A stretch of 64,000 bases of DNA from an uncultured Alphaproteobacteria bacterium (GCA_946480475.1 CAMLJM010000006.1:1-64000), one strand, 5' to 3'; counted from the stretch's first letter, positions 1 to 9,047 are shown. Program-made: numbers and translations. The notes: generated by a model from the sequence alone, not told the origin.

Positions 1-1
1 T

Positions 2-1951
2 TACTTAAAAACAAAGGGCTTCTTCGGTCTTGTCATTTCTAAAGAATACGGCGGCAAAGGTTTCTCTGCCCAGGGCCATGCGGCAATTGTCAGTAAAATT
101 GCCAGCCGTTGTGCCACTGCCGGGGCCACAGCGATGGTGCCAAACTCCCTGGGTCCGGGGGAACTTCTGCATCACTACGGCACGCAAGAACAGAAAGATT
201 ACTGGCTTCCTCGACTGGCGCGTGGTGAGCATGTTCCATGCTTTGCGCTGACAAGCCCTACGGCAGGATCAGATGCCACCAACCAAATTGATACAGGTAC
301 AGTATTTAAAGGCGACGATGGCAAGCTCTACATCCGCATGAACTGGGATAAACGCTATTGCACGCTGGCCCCCGTGGCCACCGTTATTGGCGTTGCCTTC
401 AAACTTTACGACCCTGAAAATCATCTGGGTGGGGGGATGGAACGTGACATTACACTGGCGCTTGTTCCTGCAAATACTCCAGGCGTTGACCACAAACAGC
501 GCCACCGCCCCCCATATCCATTCATGAATGGCCCGCATTGGGGCAATGATGTTGTCGTACCGATAGATGCTATCATTGGTGGCGAGAAACAGGCTGGTAA
601 CGGCTGGAATATGTTGGTCGATTGTCTGTCGATTGGTCGCGCTATTTCTCTGCCCGCTGGTGCCAGCGGTCTTGCAAAGTATGCTTTGCGCGTAACAACA
701 GCTTATGCAGCTGTTCGTAAACAATTTGGCATCTCCCTCGATCAGATGGGGGGGATCCAGGAACAAATCGGCAAAATGGCCGCCCTGACATACAGCCTGG
801 ATGCAGCGCGTATGGGCCCGCTCCAGGATCTTGATCTTGATGAAACACATACAACCCGCCCGGCTGTTTCTTCCGCTATTCTGAAATATCACACAACAGA
901 AGCATCACGCACGATCGCCGACATAGCTGTTGATGTACATGGTGGCAAGGGCGTGATCGAGGGTCCAGAAAATCCAGTAGCACACCTGCGCAATACCATC
1001 CCGGTGTCAGTCACCGTAGAAGGCCACAACATCATGACGCGCAACCTGATGATTTTTGGCCAAGGGGCCTTTGTCGGGCACCCTTACCTCTTCAAAGAAA
1101 TGAAGACGACAGAAACAAATGACAGCAAGGAAGCGGGCGCACTGCTGAAGAAGCATATTCGTCATGCTTTTACAAACGTCGCGCGTGGCTTTATTCACGG
1201 CTTGACGAATGGTTACCTGACAAGCGCACCCACAAGTGGCCCTGATGCGCGTTTTTATCAACACATTAATCGCCTATCGGGACAGTTTGCCACACTCGCA
1301 GAACTAAGCTTCGCAACATTAGGACCAAAACTGGTACGCGAGGAACGTACCTCAGCCCGTCATGGTGATTTCCTGAGCCATATGTATATGGCATCACAGA
1401 CATTACGTCGTTTCAACTATGAGGGGCGTCAGGCTGATGATGTTCCGGTGATGCAGCGTGCCGTGCAACATCACCTGCACGAAGCAGAGCGTGCTATGGA
1501 AGAGCTGATCCGCAATCATCCCAGCATTCTGGTACGGGGCTTACGCCGTGTATTCCACCCTGTTGCATGGATCAATAAACCACATGACAGGCTGGACAGG
1601 AAGATTACAGAGATGATCTGCAAGCCCTCCGCAACGCGCGATCGCCTGACAGTGGGTCTTTATATGCCGTCTGATAACCAAGAATACATGCCGAGGCTGG
1701 AACAGGCATTCAAGATGATCACTGAAGCAGCACCGCTTGAGAAGATTGTGGCCAAAGCCGCCAAGAAAGGTGAAATCGCACAGAATGATGACATTAACAT
1801 TATGATTGATGCGGCCCTGAGCCGTAACATCCTGACCGCTGAACAGGCGAATCAGTTGAAAGCGTCTGAAGAAGCCCGCAAGAACATCATTCAAGTTAAC
1901 CACTTCCCGATGGAATGGCATGGGAAGCCCATGACACCGCACCAGCCATGA
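2..1951 (+). CDS. fadE: FadE-type acyl-CoA dehydrogenase (3' part; 5' end outside window)
   Basis: This flavoenzyme would carry out the first dehydrogenation step of fatty acid beta-oxidation, turning acyl-CoA into trans-2-enoyl-CoA. The reading frame is open from the left edge, so the N-terminus is missing; about 650 residues remain, against about 815 for E. coli FadE. The visible part begins inside the N-terminal/middle dehydrogenase region (KEYGGKG, then NSLGPGELLHHYGT and ALTSPTAGSDA) and continues through the helical C-terminal flavin domain (VDVHGGKGVIEGP). A long extra C-terminal region of the DUF1974 type, found in FadE but not in short-chain acyl-CoA dehydrogenases, runs to the end. 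The stop codon overlaps the next start in an ATGA, so it is probably co-transcribed with the PLP enzyme downstream. The family call is firm; the chain-length preference cannot be read. Confidence 0.93.
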   Translation, partial: YLKTKGFFGLVISKEYGGKGFSAQGHAAIVSKIASRCATAGATAMVPNSLGPGELLHHYGTQEQKDYWLPRLARGEHVPCFALTSPTAGSDATNQIDTGTVFKGDDGKLYIRMNWDKRYCTLAPVATVIGVAFKLYDPENHLGGGMERDITLALVPANTPGVDHKQRHRPPYPFMNGPHWGNDVVVPIDAIIGGEKQAGNGWNMLVDCLSIGRAISLPAGASGLAKYALRVTTAYAAVRKQFGISLDQMGGIQEQIGKMAALTYSLDAARMGPLQDLDLDETHTTRPAVSSAILKYHTTEASRTIADIAVDVHGGKGVIEGPENPVAHLRNTIPVSVTVEGHNIMTRNLMIFGQGAFVGHPYLFKEMKTTETNDSKEAGALLKKHIRHAFTNVARGFIHGLTNGYLTSAPTSGPDARFYQHINRLSGQFATLAELSFATLGPKLVREERTSARHGDFLSHMYMASQTLRRFNYEGRQADDVPVMQRAVQHHLHEAERAMEELIRNHPSILVRGLRRVFHPVAWINKPHDRLDRKITEMICKPSATRDRLTVGLYMPSDNQEYMPRLEQAFKMITEAAPLEKIVAKAAKKGEIAQNDDINIMIDAALSRNILTAEQANQLKASEEARKNIIQVNHFPMEWHGKPMTPHQP

Positions 1952-2895
1952 AAGCCGCACGCATGACAACTCATGAAATAGATAGTCCGGCCCCCATCAT
2001 CAAAAACGTGCTGGACACTGTCGGCAATACGCCCATGATCGAGCTGGAACCTGGAATTCTTGCTAAATGCGAATTCATGAATCCATCGGGTTCTATCAAG
2101 GCCCGTATGGCCAAATTCATGATTGAGAAAGCAGAAGCGGAAGGGTTACTAAAACCCGGCTATACAATTGTGGAATCCACCAGCGGCAATACAGGCAATG
2201 CGCTAAGCATGATTGCTGCGGTCAAGGGCTATAAAATGAAAGTCATCATGCCCGATGGCTACACCAGTGAGCGTGTAAAAATCTCAAAGGCCTTTGGTGC
2301 AGAAATTATTCATGTGGGTCACTTTCAAGTGAATGAGGCTCGTGAAGAAGCCATTCGTATGGGGAAATTGCCAGGCCATTACTGCCCGCAACAATTCGAT
2401 AACGAATGGAACGTTGAAGAGAACCGCGAGTGGCTGGGCCGCGAGATCATTGAACAATTGCCTGAGGGTTTGGTGATTGATGCTCTCGTCCAGGGCGTGG
2501 GCACAGGCGGCACCTTGATCGGTACAGCACAAGCTTTGAAGCAATGGCATAATCCGGAACTCAAGGTCTTCGCCATGGAGCCCACTGAGTCCCGCACATT
2601 AGAATGCTGCATCGTCGGCGATCATAAAATAGAAGGCATCTCTGATGGCTTCATTCCTACCATTTATCAGCGCCATCATGATCTGGTGGACGATATCATC
2701 AGCGTTGACAGTAAAGTCGCCATTGATGTTGCACAGAAATTGGCATCCGAACGCGGCCTTTTCGTAGGCCCCAGCGCCGGCGCCAACTACTGGGCTGCGC
2801 AGGAAATCAAAAGGCAGGATAAGTCCATCAAGACGGTTTTGACGTTCCTTTGTGATCGCGGTGAAAAATATTTATCAATGTTCTATAATGACTAA
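1948..2895 (+). CDS. cysteine synthase-like PLP enzyme (CysK/CysM family)
   Basis: This is a fold-type II PLP enzyme of the O-acetylserine sulfhydrylase / cystathionine beta-synthase family. It would make cysteine from O-acetylserine and sulfide. Visible motifs are NPSGSIKAR with the PLP-binding lysine at about K51, the phosphate loop TSGNTGN at about 78-84, GTGGT at about 185-189, and a C-terminal CDRGEKYLS. The length of 315 aa is normal. The start at 1948 is chosen because its ATGA overlaps the fadE stop. An in-frame ATG at 1963 is also possible, and neither has a good ribosome binding site. Pairing with fadE is unusual for a cysteine biosynthesis gene, so another beta-replacement substrate is possible. 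Confidence 0.85.
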   Translation: MKAARMTTHEIDSPAPIIKNVLDTVGNTPMIELEPGILAKCEFMNPSGSIKARMAKFMIEKAEAEGLLKPGYTIVESTSGNTGNALSMIAAVKGYKMKVIMPDGYTSERVKISKAFGAEIIHVGHFQVNEAREEAIRMGKLPGHYCPQQFDNEWNVEENREWLGREIIEQLPEGLVIDALVQGVGTGGTLIGTAQALKQWHNPELKVFAMEPTESRTLECCIVGDHKIEGISDGFIPTIYQRHHDLVDDIISVDSKVAIDVAQKLASERGLFVGPSAGANYWAAQEIKRQDKSIKTVLTFLCDRGEKYLSMFYND

Positions 2896-2960
2896 TTATT
2901 TGATATTATTACACAATATAAATTAACATGGATTTTAATTACAAATAGCAACCCTCTTAA

Positions 2961-4136
2961 TTAGCCCTTCACGCTCACTGTAAATGGGAATGTATGAATT
3001 GCACCATCAATTTGAACCCGCATAAACAGCTTCACAGCACCAGACTTTTCCGGCTTGAAATGAAACAATAAGGGCGATACCACTCGGTCATCAGGCATTT
3101 GAGGCTTATCCTCTATAGGATGCAAATGAGTTATCTTTCGAAAATCCTCATAAAATCCGACAACATGCGCATAAGCGCCCATGATAGGTTCTAAAGTCCC
3201 CACAGGTTCTCCGGCTTCATTCTTGATCTCAAAAGCAAGAGTCGCTTCCTTATCCAAGGCAAGCCCAGTCTCTGGTATTTTCAGATCAACAGTCATGCCA
3301 TCAACCGTTGATGAAACACTTTCTGTTTTATCAATAGCAAGCGCACCGCAACCATCCTTGCCGGGAATATCCACCATGGCATATTCCTGTTGACCCTTTG
3401 CGAGCGTAACATCAGCCCATAAACGATACGTACAATCCGTCTTAGGGGTCAGGTTGAATGTATATTCCCCAGGAACGTCAATAGCTAGAGGATGTTCATG
3501 CGTATAATCACCCAATAGCGGGTCAATGATATAGGCATGCACAATCCCGGCATGTACTTCTATCAAATCTTCTGGTTTGAGTGGCTTGCCAGTAATCGCG
3601 CTTTTCAGACGCAATGTTACAGTCTCGGGCTTGCCCTTCTGCAACGTCGGCGTATTGACAATCTCTGCACGTACGCTGGCTCCGGAGATTTTCTCCAGCA
3701 ATCCCGGCGGCACATCAATACGTGTCAGGGTTACAGCACCGGCCACCTGATTAATCGCGGCCTCAAGGGCAGCTTTATCACCCGTAGCCGAAACCTCGAC
3801 AAGATGGTCAACCGCTAATTTTAGACTCTCGAGAGAGTTCAGAAGATGTTCTTCTTCCTGTGGTTTGACTTCATTGTGAATATTCGCCGCCAGCAAATCA
3901 TCGGTCGCACCAGACATAGCAGCCACATAAGTGGAAACCAGGCTGACATCACCCTGCTTTAAAGCATCCGTGAGGTTGCGCAGATTTTCCTCGATCGATA
4001 ACCACGAACTGCCGGGAAGTATAGCCGGAGCAGACACACTATTCACAGATCCATGGTCATGGGTTTGAGCCTGTAATCCGGCAGGAATTAGGGCCGTTGT
4101 AGCCATAAGCATTAGAAAAACACCAATTCTGCGCAT
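2961..4136 (-). CDS. secreted protein with two HxHP repeats, function unknown
   Basis: This 391-aa protein has a clear signal peptide (hydrophobic stretch 5-22, cleavage near LQAQ) and is probably periplasmic. A helical, charged region follows at about 45-135. The C-terminal half carries two related beta-rich segments. Segment A has IVHAYIIDPL followed by YTHEHP (H200, H213-P216). Segment B has AYAHVVGFYEDF followed by THLHP (H324, H337-P340). Similar AHVVxxxEDxxxxxHLHP segments occur in secreted proteins often linked to copper or other metals (YtkA/FixH-like folds), so metal binding is a reasonable guess but not shown. Two cysteines (C235, C263) lie between the repeats. It converges on the cysteine-synthase-like gene and stands alone as a transcript. 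Confidence 0.75.
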   Translation of the reverse strand: MRRIGVFLMLMATTALIPAGLQAQTHDHGSVNSVSAPAILPGSSWLSIEENLRNLTDALKQGDVSLVSTYVAAMSGATDDLLAANIHNEVKPQEEEHLLNSLESLKLAVDHLVEVSATGDKAALEAAINQVAGAVTLTRIDVPPGLLEKISGASVRAEIVNTPTLQKGKPETVTLRLKSAITGKPLKPEDLIEVHAGIVHAYIIDPLLGDYTHEHPLAIDVPGEYTFNLTPKTDCTYRLWADVTLAKGQQEYAMVDIPGKDGCGALAIDKTESVSSTVDGMTVDLKIPETGLALDKEATLAFEIKNEAGEPVGTLEPIMGAYAHVVGFYEDFRKITHLHPIEDKPQMPDDRVVSPLLFHFKPEKSGAVKLFMRVQIDGAIHTFPFTVSVKG

Positions 4137-4291
4137 GTACTTAGAATCCTTCAGGGCGGCATAGATAAGATGGCTCCTATAGCTTTTATAAGGTAACCAT
4201 CTATTATTATTCAGGTATTAGAATATAGTGGTAAAGAAATTTATCAAGCCTAACAAGGCGATTCCACGGGTTTCTGTCATCTGGACCAGTT

Positions 4292-6460
4292 ATGTTGACC
4301 TTCGAGTTACTAAGATCGATCAGCGAAAATGAGATATTGCAGGCTGCCGCCATAAATTATCTGGTGCTGACGCTCCTTTTTATCGCGCTGACAGCCATAT
4401 CCAACAAGACGAACAAGATATTCACCGACGAAATTTTTCGTCTCGGCATAGGAGCCATGTTCGGCATTTTTGCCTGCCTCAGCATGCTGATGCCCGCATT
4501 CATCGCCGAAGGTGTCATCACAGACGCAAGGCTCCCTATTATCTCCTTTGCCGGCATTTTCTTCGGGCCAGGCGCAGCCCTGGCAGCAACAATCCCGCCA
4601 ACGGTCATACGCCTTATGCTTGGCGGAGACGGTATATACACTGGCGTAACTTCCATGCTTGTTGTGATGGTCGCAAGCGCCGGCTTCGGATATTTCATAC
4701 GCAAACAAAATAAAGGCTTTGTCCCTTTTGTCTGGGTGCTGACATACACCTGTTTGGCATTCCCGGCGTGTATGATGTCGATTCTTCTTCTGCCAACAGA
4801 TACAGCACAAAAAATAGTCATTAATGGCGGCCCCTATATTCTGCTCATTAACATGATCGGCGCCCTATTATTGGGGTATATGCTGTGTCAGGACCAGAAA
4901 CGTCGTATGATTGTATCAGAGATAAGCCAACTGCATAAGAAAGCAAAAGATGTAGGCGCGGCAAAATCCTTATTTATGGCGCGTATGAGCCATGAACTTA
5001 GAACGCCTATGAACAGCATTATCGGATTTAGCGATCTTCTACGCACAACCCCGATCAATGATGAACAACGTTACTATCTTGAACAGATAAAAATCGCAGG
5101 CAATACCATGACAGGTTTGATCAGCGATATTCTGGATTTCTCCAAGATGGAATCCGGAAAATTTAAACTTAGTATAACGCCATTCAATCTTGTTAAGCTC
5201 GTCGAAAGTTGCCATGCCTTAATCCTGCCTCAGGCAAAACAGAAAAACATTGAACTAAAACTTGAGATTGACCCCCGCTTGCCAGAATGGGTCGAAGGTG
5301 ATGAGTTACGTTTACGGCAGATTCTGATGAATCTTCTGGATAATGCCGTAAAATTCACAGAAGAAGGGCATATAACGCTCCAGGCCAGAACAGATTCCAC
5401 CCATGAAAATACTTATTCACTCTCATTCACTGTTGAAGACACTGGCATTGGCGTCCCGCCTGATAAATTCCAATCTATATTTAATGCCTTTGAACAAGCT
5501 GACGTTTCCTTGACACGCACCCGGGGAGGATCCGGGCTGGGCCTATCAATTGCGCAGCAACTGGCCACTATGATGGGTGGCGGTATCGAACTGAAAAGCA
5601 CTGTAGGGAAAGGGTCAGCATTCCGCATCACCCTCTCTTTGCCTGCCGCAAGTCCGGATATTGTTTCCAACGTTAATATCTCCCGAGGCAATAACCCCTC
5701 GCACAATAAAAATATATTGGTTGTTGAAGATATCGCCATGAACCGGGACCTTGTAAGCAGCATGCTGGAAAAACTCGGATATGCATATGATTGTGCTGAA
5801 AATGGCGTGGAGGCCATTGAAAAAATAAAAGAGAATAAATTCGATATCGTATTCATGGATTTGCAGATGCCCGTCATGAATGGTTACGATACAACACGCC
5901 GCATCCGTCAGGAATTGAAGATTGATAGCGAAACACTGCCAATTATCGCTTTTACTGCACATGCTCTCCCTGAGGAAATTGCCAAATGTTTTGAGGCAGG
6001 CATGGATGACTTTCTGACAAAACCTGTAGAGTTTATTGAACTTGCCAGCAAAGTGGATGAGTGGCTGTCAGGAGGCGCAGATGGCTGGGATATTCAACAG
6101 CGGGATGGCACATCCTATCAGAACATGCCCCTGCTTTCAGAAGCAGAGCTAAAGAATTTTACACGTTTCGTAGGAAACGAAAGATTAAGCGAGGCCTATC
6201 AGGATTTTGTAAATGAGAACACCGAAAACCTTTCATTTATAAGAACCAAACAGAACGATTCTTCCACTATTCGCGGTATGTTGCATAATATGACAGCCGT
6301 CAGTGGTAACCTTGGCATGAAGAAGCTATCCCTATACACACAACATCTTTTAAACTTGGGCATTGCCCGCGACCGTCCTATAGAAGAAGCGGAGCTAGAC
6401 TTGCTTGATAATATTTTCCGTGAAAGTTGCCGCACATTTGAACGATACATTTCGGCCTAA
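4292..6460 (+). CDS. hybrid sensor histidine kinase (membrane domain-HisKA-HATPase-REC-HPt)
   Basis: This 722-aa membrane-bound phosphorelay protein holds kinase, receiver and phosphotransfer domains in one chain. Residues about 15-205 form a multi-helix membrane domain resembling the 5TM-LYT sensor type (ISFAGIFFGPGAALAATIPP). HisKA follows with MSHELRTP (phosphorylated H234), then the ATPase domain with N and G boxes (LLDNAVKF, DTGIGVP, GGSGLGLSI). The receiver domain is at about 475-595 with the phospho-acceptor D523 in FMDLQMPVMNG. A C-terminal HPt domain carries H665 in LHNMTAVSGNLG, which departs from the usual HxxKG pattern. No response regulator gene is adjacent, so the output partner is encoded elsewhere. 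Confidence 0.9.
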   Translation: MLTFELLRSISENEILQAAAINYLVLTLLFIALTAISNKTNKIFTDEIFRLGIGAMFGIFACLSMLMPAFIAEGVITDARLPIISFAGIFFGPGAALAATIPPTVIRLMLGGDGIYTGVTSMLVVMVASAGFGYFIRKQNKGFVPFVWVLTYTCLAFPACMMSILLLPTDTAQKIVINGGPYILLINMIGALLLGYMLCQDQKRRMIVSEISQLHKKAKDVGAAKSLFMARMSHELRTPMNSIIGFSDLLRTTPINDEQRYYLEQIKIAGNTMTGLISDILDFSKMESGKFKLSITPFNLVKLVESCHALILPQAKQKNIELKLEIDPRLPEWVEGDELRLRQILMNLLDNAVKFTEEGHITLQARTDSTHENTYSLSFTVEDTGIGVPPDKFQSIFNAFEQADVSLTRTRGGSGLGLSIAQQLATMMGGGIELKSTVGKGSAFRITLSLPAASPDIVSNVNISRGNNPSHNKNILVVEDIAMNRDLVSSMLEKLGYAYDCAENGVEAIEKIKENKFDIVFMDLQMPVMNGYDTTRRIRQELKIDSETLPIIAFTAHALPEEIAKCFEAGMDDFLTKPVEFIELASKVDEWLSGGADGWDIQQRDGTSYQNMPLLSEAELKNFTRFVGNERLSEAYQDFVNENTENLSFIRTKQNDSSTIRGMLHNMTAVSGNLGMKKLSLYTQHLLNLGIARDRPIEEAELDLLDNIFRESCRTFERYISA

Positions 6461-6564
6461 TTTTGCCATTTTTAGCCAATTTTCAGAGCTTTTTCAGGGG
6501 AAAACATTTTCCATCCCGACCTGATCATTTGATATAAGAATGCCGAACATTAATAATCGAGCCT

Positions 6565-7176
6565 ATGACAATTGCACATATAAGAACTCTGCCTCTGGCA
6601 TTCATGGCCTTTATAGCACTTGGTTTGCTATCGGGTTGCGGCTCTTCCTCAGAGGAAACAGCATCTCTACAACTTTCAGCCGTTGAGCCCGCTGCTGGTG
6701 GCGGCCCTCTACTGCCCTTGCCTGATGAAGTGCCCGTTCACGATCCAGATGATGGATTATTTATGGATTCCATTTCAACATGGCTGAATAGAACAGGCGC
6801 CCCCGCGAATTCCCAATACGAATTTACGCGCATCGATTTGGATGGCGATGGCCGTCGTGAAGGGCTGGTTCTTTTACAAAGTCCGCATCAGGCATGGTGC
6901 ATGGATTATGGCTGCACGATGTACATATTCCGCGCTCATGATGAAGGGTTTAGCTACCTGTCGGAAGTCTCGCCAGTACGCGGGCCATTGGTTGTAATGG
7001 ATACACGCACCAATGGTTGGCGTGACATCATTGCTTATGTATCAGGCCGTTCCGGATGGGATGCAAAGAACGTGGCGCTGCGTTATGACGGAAAAAGTTA
7101 CCCTGCACAACCAGCACTCCAACCCGCCATTGCAGTTAATCTGCTGGAAGCGGATGGCGTAAAAATATTCCCGTAG
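6565..7176 (+). CDS. hypothetical lipoprotein
   Basis: This 203-aa protein has a type II signal peptide ending in a good lipobox, LSGC, with the lipidated cysteine at C25. It should be anchored in the inner or outer membrane and face the periplasm. A short low-complexity linker (about 26-55) precedes a compact domain. That domain contains DLDGDGRREG (91-100), which resembles the calcium-binding loop of EF-hand or FG-GAP/VCBS-type repeats, and a pair of cysteines close together (WCMDYGC). I do not recognise a family. It converges on the TerB-like gene with only one base between the stops. No partner is evident. Confidence 0.7.
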   Translation: MTIAHIRTLPLAFMAFIALGLLSGCGSSSEETASLQLSAVEPAAGGGPLLPLPDEVPVHDPDDGLFMDSISTWLNRTGAPANSQYEFTRIDLDGDGRREGLVLLQSPHQAWCMDYGCTMYIFRAHDEGFSYLSEVSPVRGPLVVMDTRTNGWRDIIAYVSGRSGWDAKNVALRYDGKSYPAQPALQPAIAVNLLEADGVKIFP

Positions 7177-7177
7177 G

Positions 7178-8119
7178 CTATTTACCCGAAATTTGACGCA
7201 CCAGTCTGCGCATAAAACTCTCAGGCTTTAGAACGCGGTTACGATCTTCTGCAATACGAACCTTCTGCTCTTCATCCAGGCTCAGATCGAGATTTTTCAT
7301 GATCTGATCAAAATCAACCGTGCGCACATGCGTTTGCTTAAGGCGCATAATAATCTTCTGCTCTTGTTCACCAAAATCCCCATCACTCCACACCAGCATA
7401 CGGGCATGATAGAAAAACTGGCTCCGGTCATGCTGATCATCAATTTTGACAAACATGGCCGCAACATCCTGCGGTGTGATCATATCTTTCTCAAGGACTG
7501 ATTTCTGTTCTGCTGTAAATGGTTCGTTAGCTAAAATCCCTTGCAGGTATTTTTTCTCTTCACTTGTGACCACATTATCGGCATGAGCCATGGCAAACAC
7601 GGCACGCCACATATGAAAGGCGCTTTCACTGACACGAGATGTATCCACCACCTGCTTGCTTTCCGCTTCGCGGACACCGGGGATCAGCTCAAATATATCT
7701 TGAAGACCATTAATTTTGTCGCGGGCAGCCCTTAGCCAGTTCGCTCTTTTACTACCTGTCGATTGCAGTTTTAGCAGCAACCTGTCTATACCAAGAGCGG
7801 TATCCTGACGCTGGCTCAACAAGGCCATAATCTGGCGCTCCTGCTCATCAAAATTACCATCGCACCATACCAGCAGACGCGCAAAATTAAAGAAGTCTTC
7901 AACATCCTTTTCAACGGTCACCTTTGAAAACATGAGAGATACTTCATGGCGGGTCTCGATATCGTCTGCCAAAATCTTTTGCTGTTCCGGAGACACAGGT
8001 AGGCGAGAGAGATAAATCTGCATAAAACGGCGCTCTGCATCCGTCACATGACCATCAGCATGAGCAAGCGCAAAAATTGCACGCCACATGTGAAAGCGGC
8101 TATCAGTCAGTGATGTCAT
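7178..8119 (-). CDS. tandem TerB-like domain protein
   Basis: This 313-aa soluble protein is built from two copies of a TerB-like (tellurite resistance/DjlA-type) all-helical domain, at about 6-105 and 164-265. Both copies open with FHMWRAxFAxAHAD and carry a second signature LVWxDGxFxEQE near their ends. In both, acidic residues sit where TerB proteins bind metal (AHADGHVTDAE, AHADNVVTSEE). The C-terminal tail is basic. TerB domains bind divalent metals and act in stress response, but no other ter gene is near, so tellurite resistance should not be inferred. It lies two bases downstream of rlmJ on the same strand, which suggests a two-gene transcript. Confidence 0.75.
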   Translation of the reverse strand: MTSLTDSRFHMWRAIFALAHADGHVTDAERRFMQIYLSRLPVSPEQQKILADDIETRHEVSLMFSKVTVEKDVEDFFNFARLLVWCDGNFDEQERQIMALLSQRQDTALGIDRLLLKLQSTGSKRANWLRAARDKINGLQDIFELIPGVREAESKQVVDTSRVSESAFHMWRAVFAMAHADNVVTSEEKKYLQGILANEPFTAEQKSVLEKDMITPQDVAAMFVKIDDQHDRSQFFYHARMLVWSDGDFGEQEQKIIMRLKQTHVRTVDFDQIMKNLDLSLDEEQKVRIAEDRNRVLKPESFMRRLVRQISGK

Positions 8120-8120
8120 G

Positions 8121-8942
8121 CTATTCCCCCGTAATCTGCGTCCAGCGATAGGAACCGGATTTTTCTGCCAATACCGGCACCAACCCGGCCATGATTGTAT
8201 GCAATTCTTCTTTCAGCGTCCATGGCGGGTTTACGAAAACCATACCACAACCATTTAAAACCTCCGGATCATGTGGTTTACGCAGATAAAAATCTGCCGC
8301 TGCAATTTTACCGATTCCCGTATCGGCTAACGCTTTATGATAATCCCTGATATCTGCGCGATCCTTGATCGGGTACCAAAATGCATACATACCCGTGGCC
8401 CAACGCTCATAAGCATTCTCCAACCCCTTTACCATACGGATAAATTCATCCGTGACTTCAAACGGCGGATCAACCAACACCAGGCCTCGCTTTTCGATGG
8501 GCGGGAGTAAAGCCTTCATGGCCAGATATCCATCCATGGCTTCAACCCGCGCCTGGCGATCCCGTCCTATATTCTTTTGCAGGGTCTCCCGGTCTTCCGG
8601 ATGCAGTTCATTGGCAACAAGACGATCATTCTCGCGCATTAGACGCTGCATGATTTTGGGGGAACCCGGATAAAAGCCCTCAAATTCATTTACGAGATCC
8701 AGATAAGCCTTCACCGCCGGATGCGGATCTTTTAGCTTGTCCAGACGGCAAATCCCCCCATGCGCCTCACCTGTTTTCTGCGCCTGTTCTGATCCCAGAT
8801 CGTAAAGCCCTATTCCCGCATGGGTATCCAGCAGGAAAAATGGCTTATCCTTCTGCTTCAGGTAATCCACCAGTAACATCAGGATGATGTGCTTGAAAAC
8901 GTCGGCGAAATTGCCTGCGTGATAGATATGGCGATAATTCAT
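8121..8942 (-). CDS. rlmJ: 23S rRNA (adenine(2030)-N6)-methyltransferase RlmJ
   Basis: RlmJ methylates A2030 (E. coli numbering) of 23S rRNA using S-adenosylmethionine. The N-terminus MNYRHIYHAGNFADV is the family hallmark, which fixes the start at 8942 rather than at longer upstream options. LLDTHAG (38-43) forms the SAM pocket and DPPFE (158-162) is the catalytic D/NPPY-type motif. The length of 273 aa is normal. Its start faces the Y-family polymerase gene across a 105-bp divergent region that contains a LexA-type box, so that box could also affect rlmJ. It is probably co-transcribed with the tandem TerB-like gene. Confidence 0.93.
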   Translation of the reverse strand: MNYRHIYHAGNFADVFKHIILMLLVDYLKQKDKPFFLLDTHAGIGLYDLGSEQAQKTGEAHGGICRLDKLKDPHPAVKAYLDLVNEFEGFYPGSPKIMQRLMRENDRLVANELHPEDRETLQKNIGRDRQARVEAMDGYLAMKALLPPIEKRGLVLVDPPFEVTDEFIRMVKGLENAYERWATGMYAFWYPIKDRADIRDYHKALADTGIGKIAAADFYLRKPHDPEVLNGCGMVFVNPPWTLKEELHTIMAGLVPVLAEKSGSYRWTQITGE

Positions 8943-8988
8943 GCCTCTATTTACCACAGCTAAAAGCTTGTAGGTGACGTCATTTTTT

Positions 8989-9003
8989 GTTCTTGCTTTG
9001 TTC
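8989..9003 (+). promoter_or_regulatory. LexA-type (SOS) operator GTTC-N7-GTTC
   Basis: The sequence is a perfect direct repeat of GTTC with a 7-base spacer (GTTCttgctttGTTC). This is the established alphaproteobacterial LexA box. It ends 44 bases before the ATG of a Y-family DNA polymerase, a typical SOS gene, and lies about 47 bases upstream of rlmJ on the other strand. The location and exact match make LexA control likely, although binding is inferred. Confidence 0.8.
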
Positions 9004-9006
9004 TTT

Positions 9007-9021
9007 ATTGTGGATAACAAT
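9007..9021. promoter_or_regulatory. 15-bp palindrome containing a perfect DnaA-box 9-mer
   Basis: ATTGT-ggata-ACAAT is an inverted repeat with 5-base arms. It contains TGTGGATAA (9009-9017), the exact reverse complement of the DnaA box TTATCCACA. It begins three bases after the LexA-type box, between rlmJ and the polymerase gene. A single DnaA 9-mer may arise by chance, so a role in binding DnaA or another repressor is only a possibility. Confidence 0.4.
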
Positions 9022-9047
9022 AAAACATTAAAAGAACGATAAACTGT

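Noticed and set aside
269..892. 207-codon minus-strand frame inside fadE
   Set aside because: It is antisense to a conserved gene, without ribosome binding site or recognisable protein.
2923..2938. TTAA-N8-TTAA in the gap after the cysteine-synthase-like gene
   Set aside because: The spacer is eight rather than seven bases, in a convergent AT-rich gap where no promoter is expected.
7178..8119. Tellurite resistance function for the tandem TerB-like protein
   Set aside because: No other ter genes are present and TerB domains occur in many unrelated settings.
9007..9021. Similarity of ATTGTGGATAACAAT to the lac operator
   Set aside because: There is no lac-type regulator or sugar gene nearby; the DnaA-box reading or a chance palindrome is simpler.
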